Assembly: GCF_006575665.1 (NCBI RefSeq) | Contig: NZ_CP041253.1 | Span: forward strand, 1,803,501-1,867,500 | DNA length: 64,000 bases | Source: Echinicola soli | Lineage (GTDB): Bacteria; Bacteroidota; Bacteroidia; Cytophagales; Cyclobacteriaceae | Reading direction: 5' to 3' | Shown here: in pieces, positions 43,949-52,870 of the stretch | Layout: each line of letters begins with the position of its first letter | How positions within the stretch are numbered: the stretch's first letter is position 1 | Translations under genes and position numbers: made by a program | The notes under the pieces: model-generated | The model's database searches: none | The model's input: only the letters and a program-made list of their open reading frames with translations | What the model was told of the DNA's origin: nothing

Positions 43949-44125
43949 ATGGGAAAGTTAGGTATCATTGGGACTATTGTTTACATATTGACCATTGTAG
44001 ACGTGGTTAGGAGCAAATTTCACACCGATACAGATAAGGTGATTTGGGTACTTATCGTGGTATTGCTTCCGTTGGTAGGGAGTATTTTGTGGTTCCTTAT
44101 TGGAAGGGGGAAGGCAGTACTTTAA
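43949..44125 (+). CDS. PLDc_N-domain mini membrane protein
   Basis: 58 residues, read directly from ATG 43949: MGKLGIIGTIVYILTIVDVV, then a polar turn (RSKFHTDTDK), then a second helix containing WVLIVVLLPLVGSILWFLIG and a basic end. Two membrane helices with 'D-V-V ... D-K-x-x-W-x-x-x-V-x-x-x-P-x-x-G-x-x-x-W-x-x-x-G-R' is the PLDc_N (phospholipase D nuclease N-terminal) signature, usual as a stand-alone protein in Bacteroidota. Its stop overlaps the convergent epimerase gene by 4 bases. Confidence 0.8.
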   Translation: MGKLGIIGTIVYILTIVDVVRSKFHTDTDKVIWVLIVVLLPLVGSILWFLIGRGKAVL

Positions 44126-45021
44126 TTTTTGAAGAGATCATTTAATGCATGTTCAATGGTCGCATACCGGAACTGATACCCACCACTAATAATTTTGTCA
44201 GGAGAAATTTTATTGCCCCCAAGGATCATACCGGCCATTTCGCCCAGGGCAAAATTAAGTAAAAAACCTGGTACGGGAATATTGATAAACGGTTTTCCTT
44301 TGGCAGCGGCAGCCTTTTTGGTGAGTTCACGATTGGTGACCGGTTGTGGAGCTACGGCATTATAGCTTCCAGTGATGTTTGTGGCTTCTAGGGCATAAAT
44401 GTACATCTGGACCAAGTCTTGGAGATGAATCCAGCTCATGTATTGGTCTCCGCTTCCTAAGGGTGCTGCGACTGGAGGCTGGAGCATTTGGGCCAAAGCA
44501 CCGCCGTTTTTTGACAGTACCACGCCAGTACGCAAGGCTACAGTCCTGATGCCTAGGCTTTCGAATTGGAAGATTGATTTTTCCCATTTATCGACCACCA
44601 TCGAAAGGAAATCATCACCCATGCTGCTTTTCTCATTGAGCCATTCTTCGCCATTGTCCAGTCCATAATAATTGGCTCCACTGGCTGATATGAACGTATG
44701 GGGCTTGTTTTCTAGCAGTCTAACCTGATCAAAAAGTAATTTGGAAGATTGGGTTCGGCTTTCCAGAATCAGCTTTTTGCGTGAGGGAGTCCATCTTTTT
44801 TCAGCCACACCTGCCCCGGCCAGGTGAATGATGGCGTCGGCCCATTCGAGGGACTTGGTGTCCAGTGATTGATTCTTGATGTCCCAGGCAAAACTCTTTT
44901 GCGATTGTTTTTCCGGTGTACGGCTCAGCCAGGCCACTGTATAGCCTTTTGCTTCAAGCGTTTCGGTAAGTGCCTGTCCTATCAGACCAGACCCTCCGGT
45001 GATCAGTATGTTTTTCATCAT
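44122..45021 (-). CDS. TIGR01777/SDR39-type NAD-dependent epimerase/dehydratase
   Basis: 299 residues. Rossmann motif ILITGGSGLIGQALTETL (about 5-22), then AIIHLAGAGVAEKRWT and KKLILESRTQSSKLLFD, the hallmark of the YfcH/TIGR01777 family, FISASGANYYGL in place of the classical YxxxK region, and the C-terminal DUF1731 domain (NIPVPGFLLNFALGEMAGMILGGNKISP). The reaction is not known for the family. Monocistronic. Confidence 0.92.
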   Translation of the reverse strand: MMKNILITGGSGLIGQALTETLEAKGYTVAWLSRTPEKQSQKSFAWDIKNQSLDTKSLEWADAIIHLAGAGVAEKRWTPSRKKLILESRTQSSKLLFDQVRLLENKPHTFISASGANYYGLDNGEEWLNEKSSMGDDFLSMVVDKWEKSIFQFESLGIRTVALRTGVVLSKNGGALAQMLQPPVAAPLGSGDQYMSWIHLQDLVQMYIYALEATNITGSYNAVAPQPVTNRELTKKAAAAKGKPFINIPVPGFLLNFALGEMAGMILGGNKISPDKIISGGYQFRYATIEHALNDLFKN

Positions 45022-45178
45022 AGCTTTTTATACAATAACTCGAACTTTCGGAATAAGTTAAGAAAAAGCATATATTTGTCCTAGGTGATGGGGTACCACC
45101 TTTAACCGCCCTGATTTTTTCAGCGCTGATGACTCCTGCTTCAACTTGTTTACTACTGGATAAATAATTGCTATACCT

Positions 45179-46480
45179 ATGTTGGAGAAGGCGCGTAACT
45201 TAATTCATTTTAGAAGATTCGTACATTCTGAATTTGTTCCCAGCGTATTGTACACCTTTAAATGGCTCGTATTGGCTGTTGTTATCGGGCTTTTGGTGGG
45301 GACAGCTTCTGCTTTCTTTTTATTTGGTCTTGAATGGGCCACCAATTTCAGGGAAGATCATCTGTATATGATAGCCCTGCTTCCCGTGGGAGGTTTTTTG
45401 ATTGGCTGGATTTATTATAGATATGGACAATCTGTCGTAAAGGGTAATAACCAGCTTTTGGAGGAATTTTATAACCCACTGGCACCAATACCGCTGCGGA
45501 TGGCTCCATTGGTGGTTTTTGGAACAATCGCCACGCACCTCTTTGGCGGTTCTGCGGGGCGAGAGGGTACTGCGGTGCAGATGGGGGGCGCCATTGCTGA
45601 CCGGTTTACCAAATGGTTTAAGCTTGGGCCAATTGATAGGAAGGCGATCATTACACTAGGAGTGGCCGCTGGTTTTGCATCGGTTTTCGGAACACCCTTG
45701 GCAGGAGCAATTTTTGCCTTGGAGTGGTTGATCGTGGGTAGGGTGCGCTATGAAGCGATCTTGCCAGCATTTCTTGGGGCATATATCGCGGATTATGCCT
45801 GTGCTGATTATTGGCATGCCCATCATACTCCTTACGAAATTCCCTTTATTCCTGAATTGACCTTGGTAAAGGTACTTTGGATCATTCCTGCAGGGCTTTG
45901 TTTTGGACTGGCCGCGAGGTTGTTTTCCAAGGCAACCCAGTTTTTCGGAGAACTATTTAAAACAACGGTGAAGTATCCACCACTTAGGCCAGTTATTGGT
46001 GGGGCAATTGTAGCCATTGTGGTGTTTTTGATCGGGACTACGAAGTATATTGGTTTGGGGGTGCCTACCATCGAAGAGGCGTTTAACGCACCTTTGCCTT
46101 GGTATGATTTTCTTGCCAAAATAGGTTTTACCTCATTGACCTTGGGGGCGGGATTTAAAGGTGGCGAGGTGACTCCGCTTTTTTACATTGGCGCCACGCT
46201 GGGGAATATGCTTTCAGGAGCAATACCACTTCCCATGGCCCTTATGGCCGGAATGGGCTTCGTGGCGGTTTTCTCCGGCGCTACCAATACACCGCTATCT
46301 TGTACCTTGATGGGGATTGAGCTTTTTGGTGCTGAATCTGGTGTATACGTGGGGTTGGCCTGTGTCGTTGCATATCTGTTCAGTGGACATTCAGGTATCT
46401 ACGGTTCGCAAGTAATAGGCTCTCCCAAGCACGTCTCTTTAGACCACAACAAAGGAAAAAGCCTAAGGAAATTGGACTGA
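45179..46480 (+). CDS. ClC-family chloride channel/transporter
   Basis: 433 residues, about ten membrane spans. The ion-path motif GREGTAVQMG (about 125-134, canonical GREGP with Thr for Pro) and GAGFKGGEVTPLFYIGATLG (about 323-342, canonical GxFxP region) are present; the first GSGIP-like motif is GNNQLLEE here. No C-terminal CBS domains. Chloride/proton exchange or fluoride handling is possible; the sequence does not show which. Confidence 0.88.
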   Translation: MLEKARNLIHFRRFVHSEFVPSVLYTFKWLVLAVVIGLLVGTASAFFLFGLEWATNFREDHLYMIALLPVGGFLIGWIYYRYGQSVVKGNNQLLEEFYNPLAPIPLRMAPLVVFGTIATHLFGGSAGREGTAVQMGGAIADRFTKWFKLGPIDRKAIITLGVAAGFASVFGTPLAGAIFALEWLIVGRVRYEAILPAFLGAYIADYACADYWHAHHTPYEIPFIPELTLVKVLWIIPAGLCFGLAARLFSKATQFFGELFKTTVKYPPLRPVIGGAIVAIVVFLIGTTKYIGLGVPTIEEAFNAPLPWYDFLAKIGFTSLTLGAGFKGGEVTPLFYIGATLGNMLSGAIPLPMALMAGMGFVAVFSGATNTPLSCTLMGIELFGAESGVYVGLACVVAYLFSGHSGIYGSQVIGSPKHVSLDHNKGKSLRKLD

Positions 46481-47520
46481 ATTTGAGGGATTAAAAGTCG
46501 GTTGGAAAGCTGGAAGGCTTTCAAGTTTCAGGTGGACAGCCGGAGGGGCTCTATACAGCAAACTGTAGGCTGATTATGGGGGCTGCGGAATCATTTTGAT
46601 GGCACGCTGATGACGCCGAAGGAGAAGGTATTCGCTGATTCTTTTTGCCACCAAGGCTCTAAGGCCCAAAGCTGTTTGTTTTCCATGAATCTTGGAATCC
46701 GCCTACAAAACACTTCGTGTCGTGACGACCTACCAAATGAATGGAAACCTTACCCTGTCCCTGTTGTTCCGACAGCTGGGCTGCGGAACCGCTAGCATTG
46801 AGTTTTAAACTCAACACCACCAACTGAAGGTATTTTTTCGGACATGATTTGACGTTAAGCACAGAGGAGCATATAATACGATTGGTGTGAATACATTTAA
46901 CCTTCACTATTTTAATAGTGGATTAATAATAAGCCACCAAGGCTCTAAGGCCCAAAGCTGTTTGTTTTCCATGGACCTTGGAATCCTCCTATAAAGCACT
47001 TCGCGTCAATATATTAAATGAATGGAAACCTTACCCTGTCCCTGTTGTTCCGACAGCTGGGCTGCGGAACCGCTAGCATTGAGTTTTAAAATCAACACCA
47101 CCAACTGAAGTTATTTTTTCGGACATGATTTGACGTTAAGCACAGAGGAGCATATAATACGATTGGTGTGAATACATTTAACCTTCACTATTTTAATAGT
47201 GGATTAATAATAAGCCACCAAGGCTCTAAGACCCAAAGCTGTTTGTTTTCCATGGACCTTGGAATCCGCCTACAAAACACTTTGTGTCGTGACGACCTAC
47301 CAAATGAATGGAAACCTTACCCTGTCCCCGGAAATCATTAATCTGTGTTTAATTCTTCCTTTAGCTTAAAGCATTTGACCAGAGTTAGGTAGTATGCTGG
47401 GCGGGTACTAGCGACTGGTAAACGGCGACTGCTGGCAGACTTTAATATCCAATTGATTTCTACATGCATATAGCGAATACCTGTCACTGAATACTTTTCC
47501 ACTGACCGCTGGGCATCCTC
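46481..47520. other. 1,040-bp non-coding region with long tandem repeats
   Basis: Between the ClC gene and the first GntR gene there is no credible gene. Its main content is the 283-bp tandem repeat listed separately. Bases 46599-46645 resemble the dispersed repeat at 14955-14997. The part after 47328 is unique and contains no feature I can name. Confidence 0.6.
46647..47328. repeat. 2.4 tandem copies of a ~283-bp unit
   Basis: Unit 1 is 46647-46932 (286 bp), unit 2 is 46933-47213 (281 bp), unit 3 is partial at 47214-47328 (115 bp). Each starts GCCACCAAGGCTCTAAG. Within a unit are a strong hairpin GTTCCG-A-CAGC-TGG-GCTG-CGGAAC (46766-46789; 47047-47070), a TTGAGTTT-T-AAACTCAA palindrome (intact in unit 1, mutated in unit 2) and CACTATT-TT-AATAGTG near the end. 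Units 1 and 3 share a segment (cttcgtgtcgtgacgacc / tttgtgtcgtgacgacc) that unit 2 has replaced, so unit 2 has diverged after duplication. No frame stays open. Confidence 0.88.
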
Positions 47521-48576
47521 CTACAGCGATCCTCTGTCAATAAAACTAAAGATATTAGGTACGACCTCCTGTTTGTGTTTCTTGATCATATAAGCAGCTG
47601 ATTCGCCCATAAGCTCAAAGTCAGTGCTAATAACGGTAATATCAAAGAGCTCTTTAAGCGGTGTATCATTATAGGAAACCACCCCAATGTCTTTTCCGAT
47701 CTGATACTGCATATCCCGCGTTTGCTTCACGAGACTTACCAGGTCATTTTCATCGATGACAATATAGGCGTCCTTTTTCTGGAGTTCCATATCAGGATAA
47801 ATTTTATCCAGTACCTCTGCATCAAAATGGTGTGTATTGCAAAAGTTCAGAAACCCCTGTTTGATTTCCTTGGGATAAGGATAAATGGGGTTGTTCGGAA
47901 AGGCGAGGATAAGCTTCTCATATTTTTTCAGCTGGTCTTTGGCCTCTTCCAATGCCCTGTAGATATCCATTTTGAAATCCTGGTAAATACAGGCGATATT
48001 ATCACCCATTTCAGGCAAATAGTTGTCCATGATCACCAACCTGCCCTTAGGGATTTTCTTCAGGCACGAGATCACTTCTTTATCATAATTGGTGTGGGCT
48101 GCTTTTTGATCCTTAAAATGAGGCATGATGACAAAGTTGTCATAGGCCCCCATATTTTCTTCCAAAATATTGATCAGCAACTGCGGGTCACAGTGGTAAA
48201 CCCTAAGATCAACTTGATTGTCTGAGCCCATGCTGTTTACAAAAGTGTTGTAAATCTCCAGCTTGTAGTTGCTCAATTTATTGAGGATAAAAAGTATTCT
48301 GCTATTGGAACTGTTTACCGCTTTGTTTACATAGAATCCTTTGGAGACTACCGAGGTGATGATTTTCTTTTCCCTTAAAAGATTATAAGCCCTCACAACC
48401 GTATCTCTGCTGAGGTAATATTCTTCTGAAATATCATTGATGGAAGGTAGCTTTTCTCCTACTTTGAGATAGCCGTTTTCAATGTTCTTGATAATGGAAT
48501 CTACGATTTGTTGGTATTTGGGGATTCTGGACTTACTGTCGATTTGTAAAAGAAGTCCTTCAGCTACTAATGTCAT
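47521..48576 (-). CDS. GntR-family regulator with LacI-type sensor domain (paralogue 1)
   Basis: 351 residues. N-terminal winged helix (about 15-85): IPKYQQIVDSIIKNIENG, VGEKLPSINDISEEYYLSRDTVVRAYNLL and wing SVVSKGFYV, the GntR pattern. The C-terminal part is a periplasmic-binding-protein-like domain as in LacI repressors (ILFILNKLSNYKLEIYNTF, DNFVIMPHFKD, DIGVVSYNDTPLKELFD, ESAAYMIKK), so it senses a sugar or related ligand. It is very similar to the regulator at 51787-52836, both in the helix-turn-helix and the sensor part. A candidate operator lies 36 bp upstream. Target genes are likely the esterase-permease group between the two regulators. Confidence 0.9.
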   Translation of the reverse strand: MTLVAEGLLLQIDSKSRIPKYQQIVDSIIKNIENGYLKVGEKLPSINDISEEYYLSRDTVVRAYNLLREKKIITSVVSKGFYVNKAVNSSNSRILFILNKLSNYKLEIYNTFVNSMGSDNQVDLRVYHCDPQLLINILEENMGAYDNFVIMPHFKDQKAAHTNYDKEVISCLKKIPKGRLVIMDNYLPEMGDNIACIYQDFKMDIYRALEEAKDQLKKYEKLILAFPNNPIYPYPKEIKQGFLNFCNTHHFDAEVLDKIYPDMELQKKDAYIVIDENDLVSLVKQTRDMQYQIGKDIGVVSYNDTPLKELFDITVISTDFELMGESAAYMIKKHKQEVVPNIFSFIDRGSL

Positions 48577-48981
48577 AACGCTATCGAGTTGGTTAATACT
48601 AAGGGTTTAATTGTTGTAAACAACAGGCCATTTTTGGGAAAAAGCCTGGGGTACAAACGGGCAATTAATCTTATGCTTAGGGTTAACAACTCTTTTCGCG
48701 AAACTATCGGAAAAGCTGGCCGATGGGCCAATCAGTAGAAGCTAATGATGTAGGAGTGGTACATCGTAAATCTTCTGTTGCAATATAAGGATTGCTGCCT
48801 AAAGTGCCCAATATTTAGAAATTATTTTATAGAAAAAATATACGGTTTTTTTTATAAAAACCTTCTTTATGCAAAAATAGGCTAGGTAAAGAGGGCAGGC
48901 TCCATCTAAAAGCGGTTTAGTTTACCAGCAGGGAAATATTCGGTTATATTTCTTACTACTGGCGATAGAGATAGGCAATAG
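48577..48981. other. Leader of GntR gene 1 and 3' flank of the esterase gene
   Basis: No gene. Contains the operator-like TGTTGTAAACAACA (48612-48625) and directly after it an imperfect hairpin CAGGC-CA-TTTTT-GGG-AAAAA-GCCTG (48624-48648), which overlaps it by two bases. The rest is AT-rich. Confidence 0.45.
48612..48625. promoter_or_regulatory. Candidate operator of GntR gene 1
   Basis: TGTTG-TAAA-CAACA, an inverted repeat 36 bp upstream of the start codon of the minus-strand GntR gene. Its position parallels the inverted site before the paralogue. Inferred from symmetry and place. Confidence 0.35.
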
Positions 48982-49899
48982 TTACTGTCTTTTCTGAAAT
49001 AGATCACTGATCCACCGGTCGCTAAGTTCCAGCCAAGTAGCTGCGTTGCCGTGCTGTTCAAAATTTCCGCTGCCGTATCCATGGCCGCCTTTTTGGAAGA
49101 GATGGAGTTCTACCGGAATGCCAAGCTGATGGAGTGCTTTGGCGTATCGAATTGAGTTTTCCGCAGGCACAGCTCCATCATCCCATGAATGAACCAAGAA
49201 AGCAGGCGGCGTCTCTGCATTTACTTGTGTTTCGTTTGAAAAATATTCTTCCCAGTCGGTATCCAGTTTTTCTCCTAGGAGATTATGCCTGGATCCTTGG
49301 TGCGTGATGGTGGTGTCCATGCTGATGACAGGGTAAACCAATATACTGAAATCGGGTTTGGAGCTAGGTGTTTTTCCCTCGGTCTGATGATTATGGACGG
49401 AGACTGACGATGCTAAATGGCCACCGGCAGAAAATCCCAGTACACCAATTTTATCTTCGTCGTAGCCCCATTTGGAAGCATTTTTTCTCAAAAATCGCAA
49501 TCCTTCCTCAGCGTCCATCAGTGGCACTTCCCAAGAATCAGTAAGCAAGTCCTCTTCTGGTAAACGGTATTTCAAGACCGCAGCTGTATAGCCCCTTTCG
49601 CTGTACCAGCGGGCAATCTGGTGGCCTTCGTGCTGAATGGCGATGATCTTGTACCCACCTCCAGGACAAATGAGGATGGCCTTTCCATTGGAAGGTTGTT
49701 CTTGGGGATGATAGACCGTGATCTGAGGAATGGCTACTTCGGTAATCCGTCCTCCTTTCCCGATTCCATCCTTGGCTACAAGCTTCTTGGTGTTTGGGGC
49801 TTCTTTTGGGTAGAGGGAATAGGTTTTTTGCTGGGAGAAGGCCAAAATAGGCGCAGCCAATAGAACTAAGGCGATGCACGCCTTTTTGCTAAAAGACAT
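48982..49899 (-). CDS. Secreted alpha/beta hydrolase, BD-FAE/acetyl-xylan-esterase-like
   Basis: 305 residues. Signal peptide MSFSKKACIALVLLAAPILAFSQ. The esterase fold shows the oxyanion segment ILICPGGGYKIIA (the CPGGGY replaces the HGGG of related esterases), the nucleophile in LGFSAGGHLASS (Ser), the Asp region HSWDDGAVPAENS and the His in GGHGYGSGNF. This combination is seen in bifunctional feruloyl/acetyl xylan esterase-like enzymes that remove acetyl or feruloyl groups from plant glycans. It is upstream of GntR gene 1 on the same strand. Substrate inferred only. Confidence 0.85.
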   Translation of the reverse strand: MSFSKKACIALVLLAAPILAFSQQKTYSLYPKEAPNTKKLVAKDGIGKGGRITEVAIPQITVYHPQEQPSNGKAILICPGGGYKIIAIQHEGHQIARWYSERGYTAAVLKYRLPEEDLLTDSWEVPLMDAEEGLRFLRKNASKWGYDEDKIGVLGFSAGGHLASSVSVHNHQTEGKTPSSKPDFSILVYPVISMDTTITHQGSRHNLLGEKLDTDWEEYFSNETQVNAETPPAFLVHSWDDGAVPAENSIRYAKALHQLGIPVELHLFQKGGHGYGSGNFEQHGNAATWLELSDRWISDLFQKRQ

Positions 49900-49941
49900 A
49901 GTAACGGGCTTTATTGGTAAGATTAGATTTATGTGAATCTA

Positions 49942-49970
49942 TAAAAAAGAGGCCTATGATGAGGCCTCTT
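49942..49970 (-). terminator. Terminator overlapping the end of the small membrane gene
   Basis: AAGAGGCC (49947-49954) and GGCCTCTT (49963-49970) form an 8-bp stem with an 8-nt loop; on the minus strand a U-tract follows. The stem includes the stop codon (49954-49956) of the upstream gene. Confidence 0.75.
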
Positions 49971-50139
49971 CAGGTTTTTTGTTCATCCACATGGGGGCAG
50001 TAATAAACCAAACCACCGTGCCAATAAACATCAGTGTTTTACATTGGTCAGAAGAAATAACCCCTTGAAATACCAAGAAGGCAGGGATAAGGTTTAAGCC
50101 CAGTGCAATAAATGATATAAGTTTAATGAGAGTTTTCAT
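49954..50139 (-). CDS. Small two-helix membrane protein, permease-associated
   Basis: 61 residues with two hydrophobic helices (IKLISFIALGLNLIPAFLVF and TLMFIGTVVWFITAPMW) and a short acidic tail. It follows the NCS1 permease gene by 12 bp on the same strand and ends in a terminator, so it is surely co-expressed. Small membrane proteins next to permeases in this position are frequent in Bacteroidota; they may be transport accessory subunits. No family recognised. Confidence 0.8.
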   Translation of the reverse strand: MKTLIKLISFIALGLNLIPAFLVFQGVISSDQCKTLMFIGTVVWFITAPMWMNKKPEEASS

Positions 50140-50151
50140 GGTTGATTTGGG

Positions 50152-51594
50152 TTATGATACAGGAACTTCACGTTTGGTAGAAGTACTGTTAAGGTCTGGT
50201 ATTGGGGTGTTTTTTTGGATGATTTTGCTGCTTGCGATGTAGACGATTACGGCTACAAACCATCCTGGTAGTCCCAAGAAAAAGATTTCAACTCCTCCAA
50301 ATAGATTGAGACCAAGGCAGAAAATCAGAGTGATCAGCCAAGTGATGCCTACAGCAGGATTGAAATTTCGATTGGTCAGCTCTGCGAAGTTGGATCTCAT
50401 GCCCATCTTAGGCAATAGGAAAATGTCAATAAATATGACAGCACCTATCGGCATCAGTACCAATCCATAGAGTGCGACAAAGTCCAACAGCTGCATCATC
50501 AAAGCTGGAAAACATGCAGCTATGGTTGTGATCAATCCTACAAAGAGCGTGACTTTCCAGGTTTTCCATTTGGGGTTGATAGACTGGATGGCGAGTCCTG
50601 CGCGGTAAAGTGTAGGATTGGCGGTGGTCCATCCCGCGATGATCACACAGACTGCTCCTGCGATACCAACAGCTTCGTAGGCAATCGGCCCTGGGGCAAA
50701 TACCAGGCTTCCGTCTGATTCCAGAAGGAAAAGGGAATACAGGATGCCAGAAGCAAGCCAGGCCACATAGTGTCCAAGGAAGACTCCAGTGGAAGTTGCG
50801 AAACCTGCAGTCCACTTTTTGGCATATCTAAGGATGGACATGTCTGCCATCCCGATGTGCATGGCCATATTACAGAACCACGCAAAGAACATAATGTGCC
50901 AGAAGGTAAATTTGGTTTTTCCTTCCAAAGGTACGCCAGACCAGATGGTTTCCTTGGCCACTGGCCAGAAATCACTGATGGAGTTGATCCCTAACCGAGG
51001 CAATACCGCTACGGCAGCTGCGACGAAAATCATGATCATCCATGGAGCGGCAATATTCGCGAATTTCACTACCTGGTTAAAGCCAAACATGGCAATGACT
51101 GTTGTGATGGCGCCGACCACAAATACGGTAAGCACAAATCCAAAGCTGGTAGGCAGGGTGTCGTCCAGCGCGGGCATGGCCAGGTCAAAGGGGATCCCAA
51201 CGGCCGTGGCGGCTACAGTGATCATGGCGCCAGCCAAAAAACAAAAAGCTACTGCATTGACCAGATTATAGATAATGGTAAAGCGACTGCCCGCTATTTT
51301 TTCCAATTGGAAGTACAGGGTGTGGCGTGTTTTGGTAGCAGCTTTGCCTGTGAAAAAAGCCCAACTGAGCACGGCAAGGATATTTCCTACCAGCAATCCA
51401 CCTACCAAGTCGATCGCACTCGCACCATGGGCAACAAATAGTGGGCCGAGGACAAATTCCGTTCCTGCGGTGTGTTCACCGGCATAAGTCCCTACAAAGG
51501 ACTTCCAGCTTTTAAGCTTACTCTTAGGGATAGCTTCCCTTTCATATTCATTGACAGATTCTAGTTTCTGTACAAGGTTCTTTTTATCGGACAT
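50152..51594 (-). CDS. NCS1-family permease (purine-cytosine permease-like)
   Basis: 480 residues, about twelve membrane spans. The NCS1 pattern is visible in the N-terminal region FVGTYAGEHTAGTEFVLGPLFVAHGAS, GGLLVGNILAVLSWAF and AAPWMIMIFVAAAVAVL; the family transports nucleobases, hydantoins or vitamins with Na+ or H+. This subgroup lies in a carbohydrate-utilisation setting between a secreted esterase and a sugar-sensing GntR regulator, so a sugar or glycoside-derived substrate is possible but not shown. A terminator of the upstream gene lies before it. Confidence 0.85.
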   Translation of the reverse strand: MSDKKNLVQKLESVNEYEREAIPKSKLKSWKSFVGTYAGEHTAGTEFVLGPLFVAHGASAIDLVGGLLVGNILAVLSWAFFTGKAATKTRHTLYFQLEKIAGSRFTIIYNLVNAVAFCFLAGAMITVAATAVGIPFDLAMPALDDTLPTSFGFVLTVFVVGAITTVIAMFGFNQVVKFANIAAPWMIMIFVAAAVAVLPRLGINSISDFWPVAKETIWSGVPLEGKTKFTFWHIMFFAWFCNMAMHIGMADMSILRYAKKWTAGFATSTGVFLGHYVAWLASGILYSLFLLESDGSLVFAPGPIAYEAVGIAGAVCVIIAGWTTANPTLYRAGLAIQSINPKWKTWKVTLFVGLITTIAACFPALMMQLLDFVALYGLVLMPIGAVIFIDIFLLPKMGMRSNFAELTNRNFNPAVGITWLITLIFCLGLNLFGGVEIFFLGLPGWFVAVIVYIASSKIIQKNTPIPDLNSTSTKREVPVS

Positions 51595-51628
51595 GTTGTT
51601 AAATCGTATTTTGGGTAGCTGTGAAATT

Positions 51629-51658
51629 AAAAAAATACAGGATAAAAGCTATCCTGTA
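51629..51658 (-). terminator. Terminator (or attenuator) between GntR gene 2 and the permease
   Basis: TACAGGATA (51636-51644) and TATCCTGTA (51650-51658), perfect 9-bp arms, loop of 5; on the minus strand seven U follow. It is 128 bp past the GntR stop and 35 bp before the permease start, so it could also act as a read-through switch. Confidence 0.75.
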
Positions 51659-51786
51659 CTGTTACGAAGTGACCTGCTTAAATATGTAAATTACTATGGT
51701 TGTTATTGGTTTTAGAGAGATCGTCTTCATATCTGTCCTCAGAGAAGATCAGGTCTGGTTTACCACAGGTGCGATGACGGTTTACT

Positions 51787-52836
51787 TTATATTGATCCCC
51801 TGTCAATGAAGTTAAAGACATTTTTGACCACCTCTTTTTTACGCTTTTTGATCATATAGGCGGCCGTTTCCCCCATGACTTTGAAGTCGGTGGACATGAC
51901 GGTAATACCCAGCAGTTCTTTTAAAGGCGTATCGTTATAGGAGATGACGCCTACGTCTTCCCCCAGTAAGTATTCTTCATCCCGAATCTGTCTCATAAGG
52001 TTGACCAAGTCATTTTCTTCGATGAGGATGTAGGCATCATTGGGGCTCAGTTCCATTTCAGGGTAGATGGTGTTGATGATCTCAAATTCCAGTCCAAATT
52101 CTACACAAAATTTCTTGAATCCCTGCTTGATTTCTTTGGGATAGGGGTAAATGACATTGTCAGGATAGACCAAAATCAGGGTGTCGTACTTTTGCAGACG
52201 AGCTTGTCCTTCTTTCAGTGCTTTATAAATGTCCATTTTAAAATCCTGATAAATGGAAGCCACTTCATCCCCGAGGTCAGGCATGTAGTTATCCATGATG
52301 ATGAGCTTATCAGGAGAGATTTTTCGAAGGGCATCGATTACATCTTGGTTATAGTTATTGTGGTGTAAATCGTCGTCCTTAAAGTGGGGCATCACTACAT
52401 AGTAGTCATAGGCGCCGGTATTTTCATTGAGCAGGTTCAGTAGGCTTTTGGGATCACAATGATAGATATGGAGATCTACTTGTGCGTCAGCACCCAGGCT
52501 ATTGACAAATGAATTGTAAATGCGAAGTTTGTAATTGGACAACTTGTTCAGCAAGAAAAGCACCTTTACCTGGGATTGGGACACGTTTCTGGCAACATAA
52601 TACCCTTTACCTTTTACAGAAACAATGATCTTCTTTTTCTTAAGAAGATTATAGGCTTTTTCTACGGTATCCCGTGAGAGATAATACTCTTCACTTATTT
52701 CATTGATGGAAGGGATCTTTTCACCCACAGATAGGCTGCCTTTTTCAATGTCCTCAATGATGGAATTGACGATTTGCTGGTATTTCGGAATCCTGGACTC
52801 CGAATCAATACGGATGGATGTTGGAGCTTCGATCAT
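51787..52836 (-). CDS. GntR-family regulator with LacI-type sensor domain (paralogue 2)
   Basis: 349 residues from ATG 52836 (the frame is open to 52899 but that would run through the operator). Winged helix with RIPKYQQIVNSIIEDIEKG, KIPSINEISEEYYLSRDTVEKAYNLLKKKK and wing VSVKGKGYYV, nearly the same as paralogue 1; the sensor domain (VLFLLNKLSNYKLRIYNSF, YVVMPHFKDDD, DVGVISYNDTPLKELLG) is also close. Both share the C-terminus FIDRGS. It is divergent from the membrane-anchored helicase gene. A 16-bp inverted-site pair in the intergenic region suggests autoregulation by looping. Confidence 0.9.
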   Translation of the reverse strand: MIEAPTSIRIDSESRIPKYQQIVNSIIEDIEKGSLSVGEKIPSINEISEEYYLSRDTVEKAYNLLKKKKIIVSVKGKGYYVARNVSQSQVKVLFLLNKLSNYKLRIYNSFVNSLGADAQVDLHIYHCDPKSLLNLLNENTGAYDYYVVMPHFKDDDLHHNNYNQDVIDALRKISPDKLIIMDNYMPDLGDEVASIYQDFKMDIYKALKEGQARLQKYDTLILVYPDNVIYPYPKEIKQGFKKFCVEFGLEFEIINTIYPEMELSPNDAYILIEENDLVNLMRQIRDEEYLLGEDVGVISYNDTPLKELLGITVMSTDFKVMGETAAYMIKKRKKEVVKNVFNFIDRGSI

Positions 52837-52854
52837 TTTGGGGGTTAGGTCGTT

Positions 52855-52870
52855 TGCGCAATCGATTGTA
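52855..52870. promoter_or_regulatory. Operator-like site A (TGCGCAATCGATTGTA)
   Basis: 16-bp sequence whose exact reverse complement recurs at 53135-53150. Core CAATCGATTG is a perfect palindrome. It lies 19-34 nt upstream of the GntR start, overlapping where RNA polymerase or a ribosome would load. Supports start at 52836. Confidence 0.6.

Noticed and set aside
46647..47328. Possible CRISPR or integron-type array
   Set aside because: Units are about 283 bp with no short repeat/spacer pattern and no cas or integrase gene.
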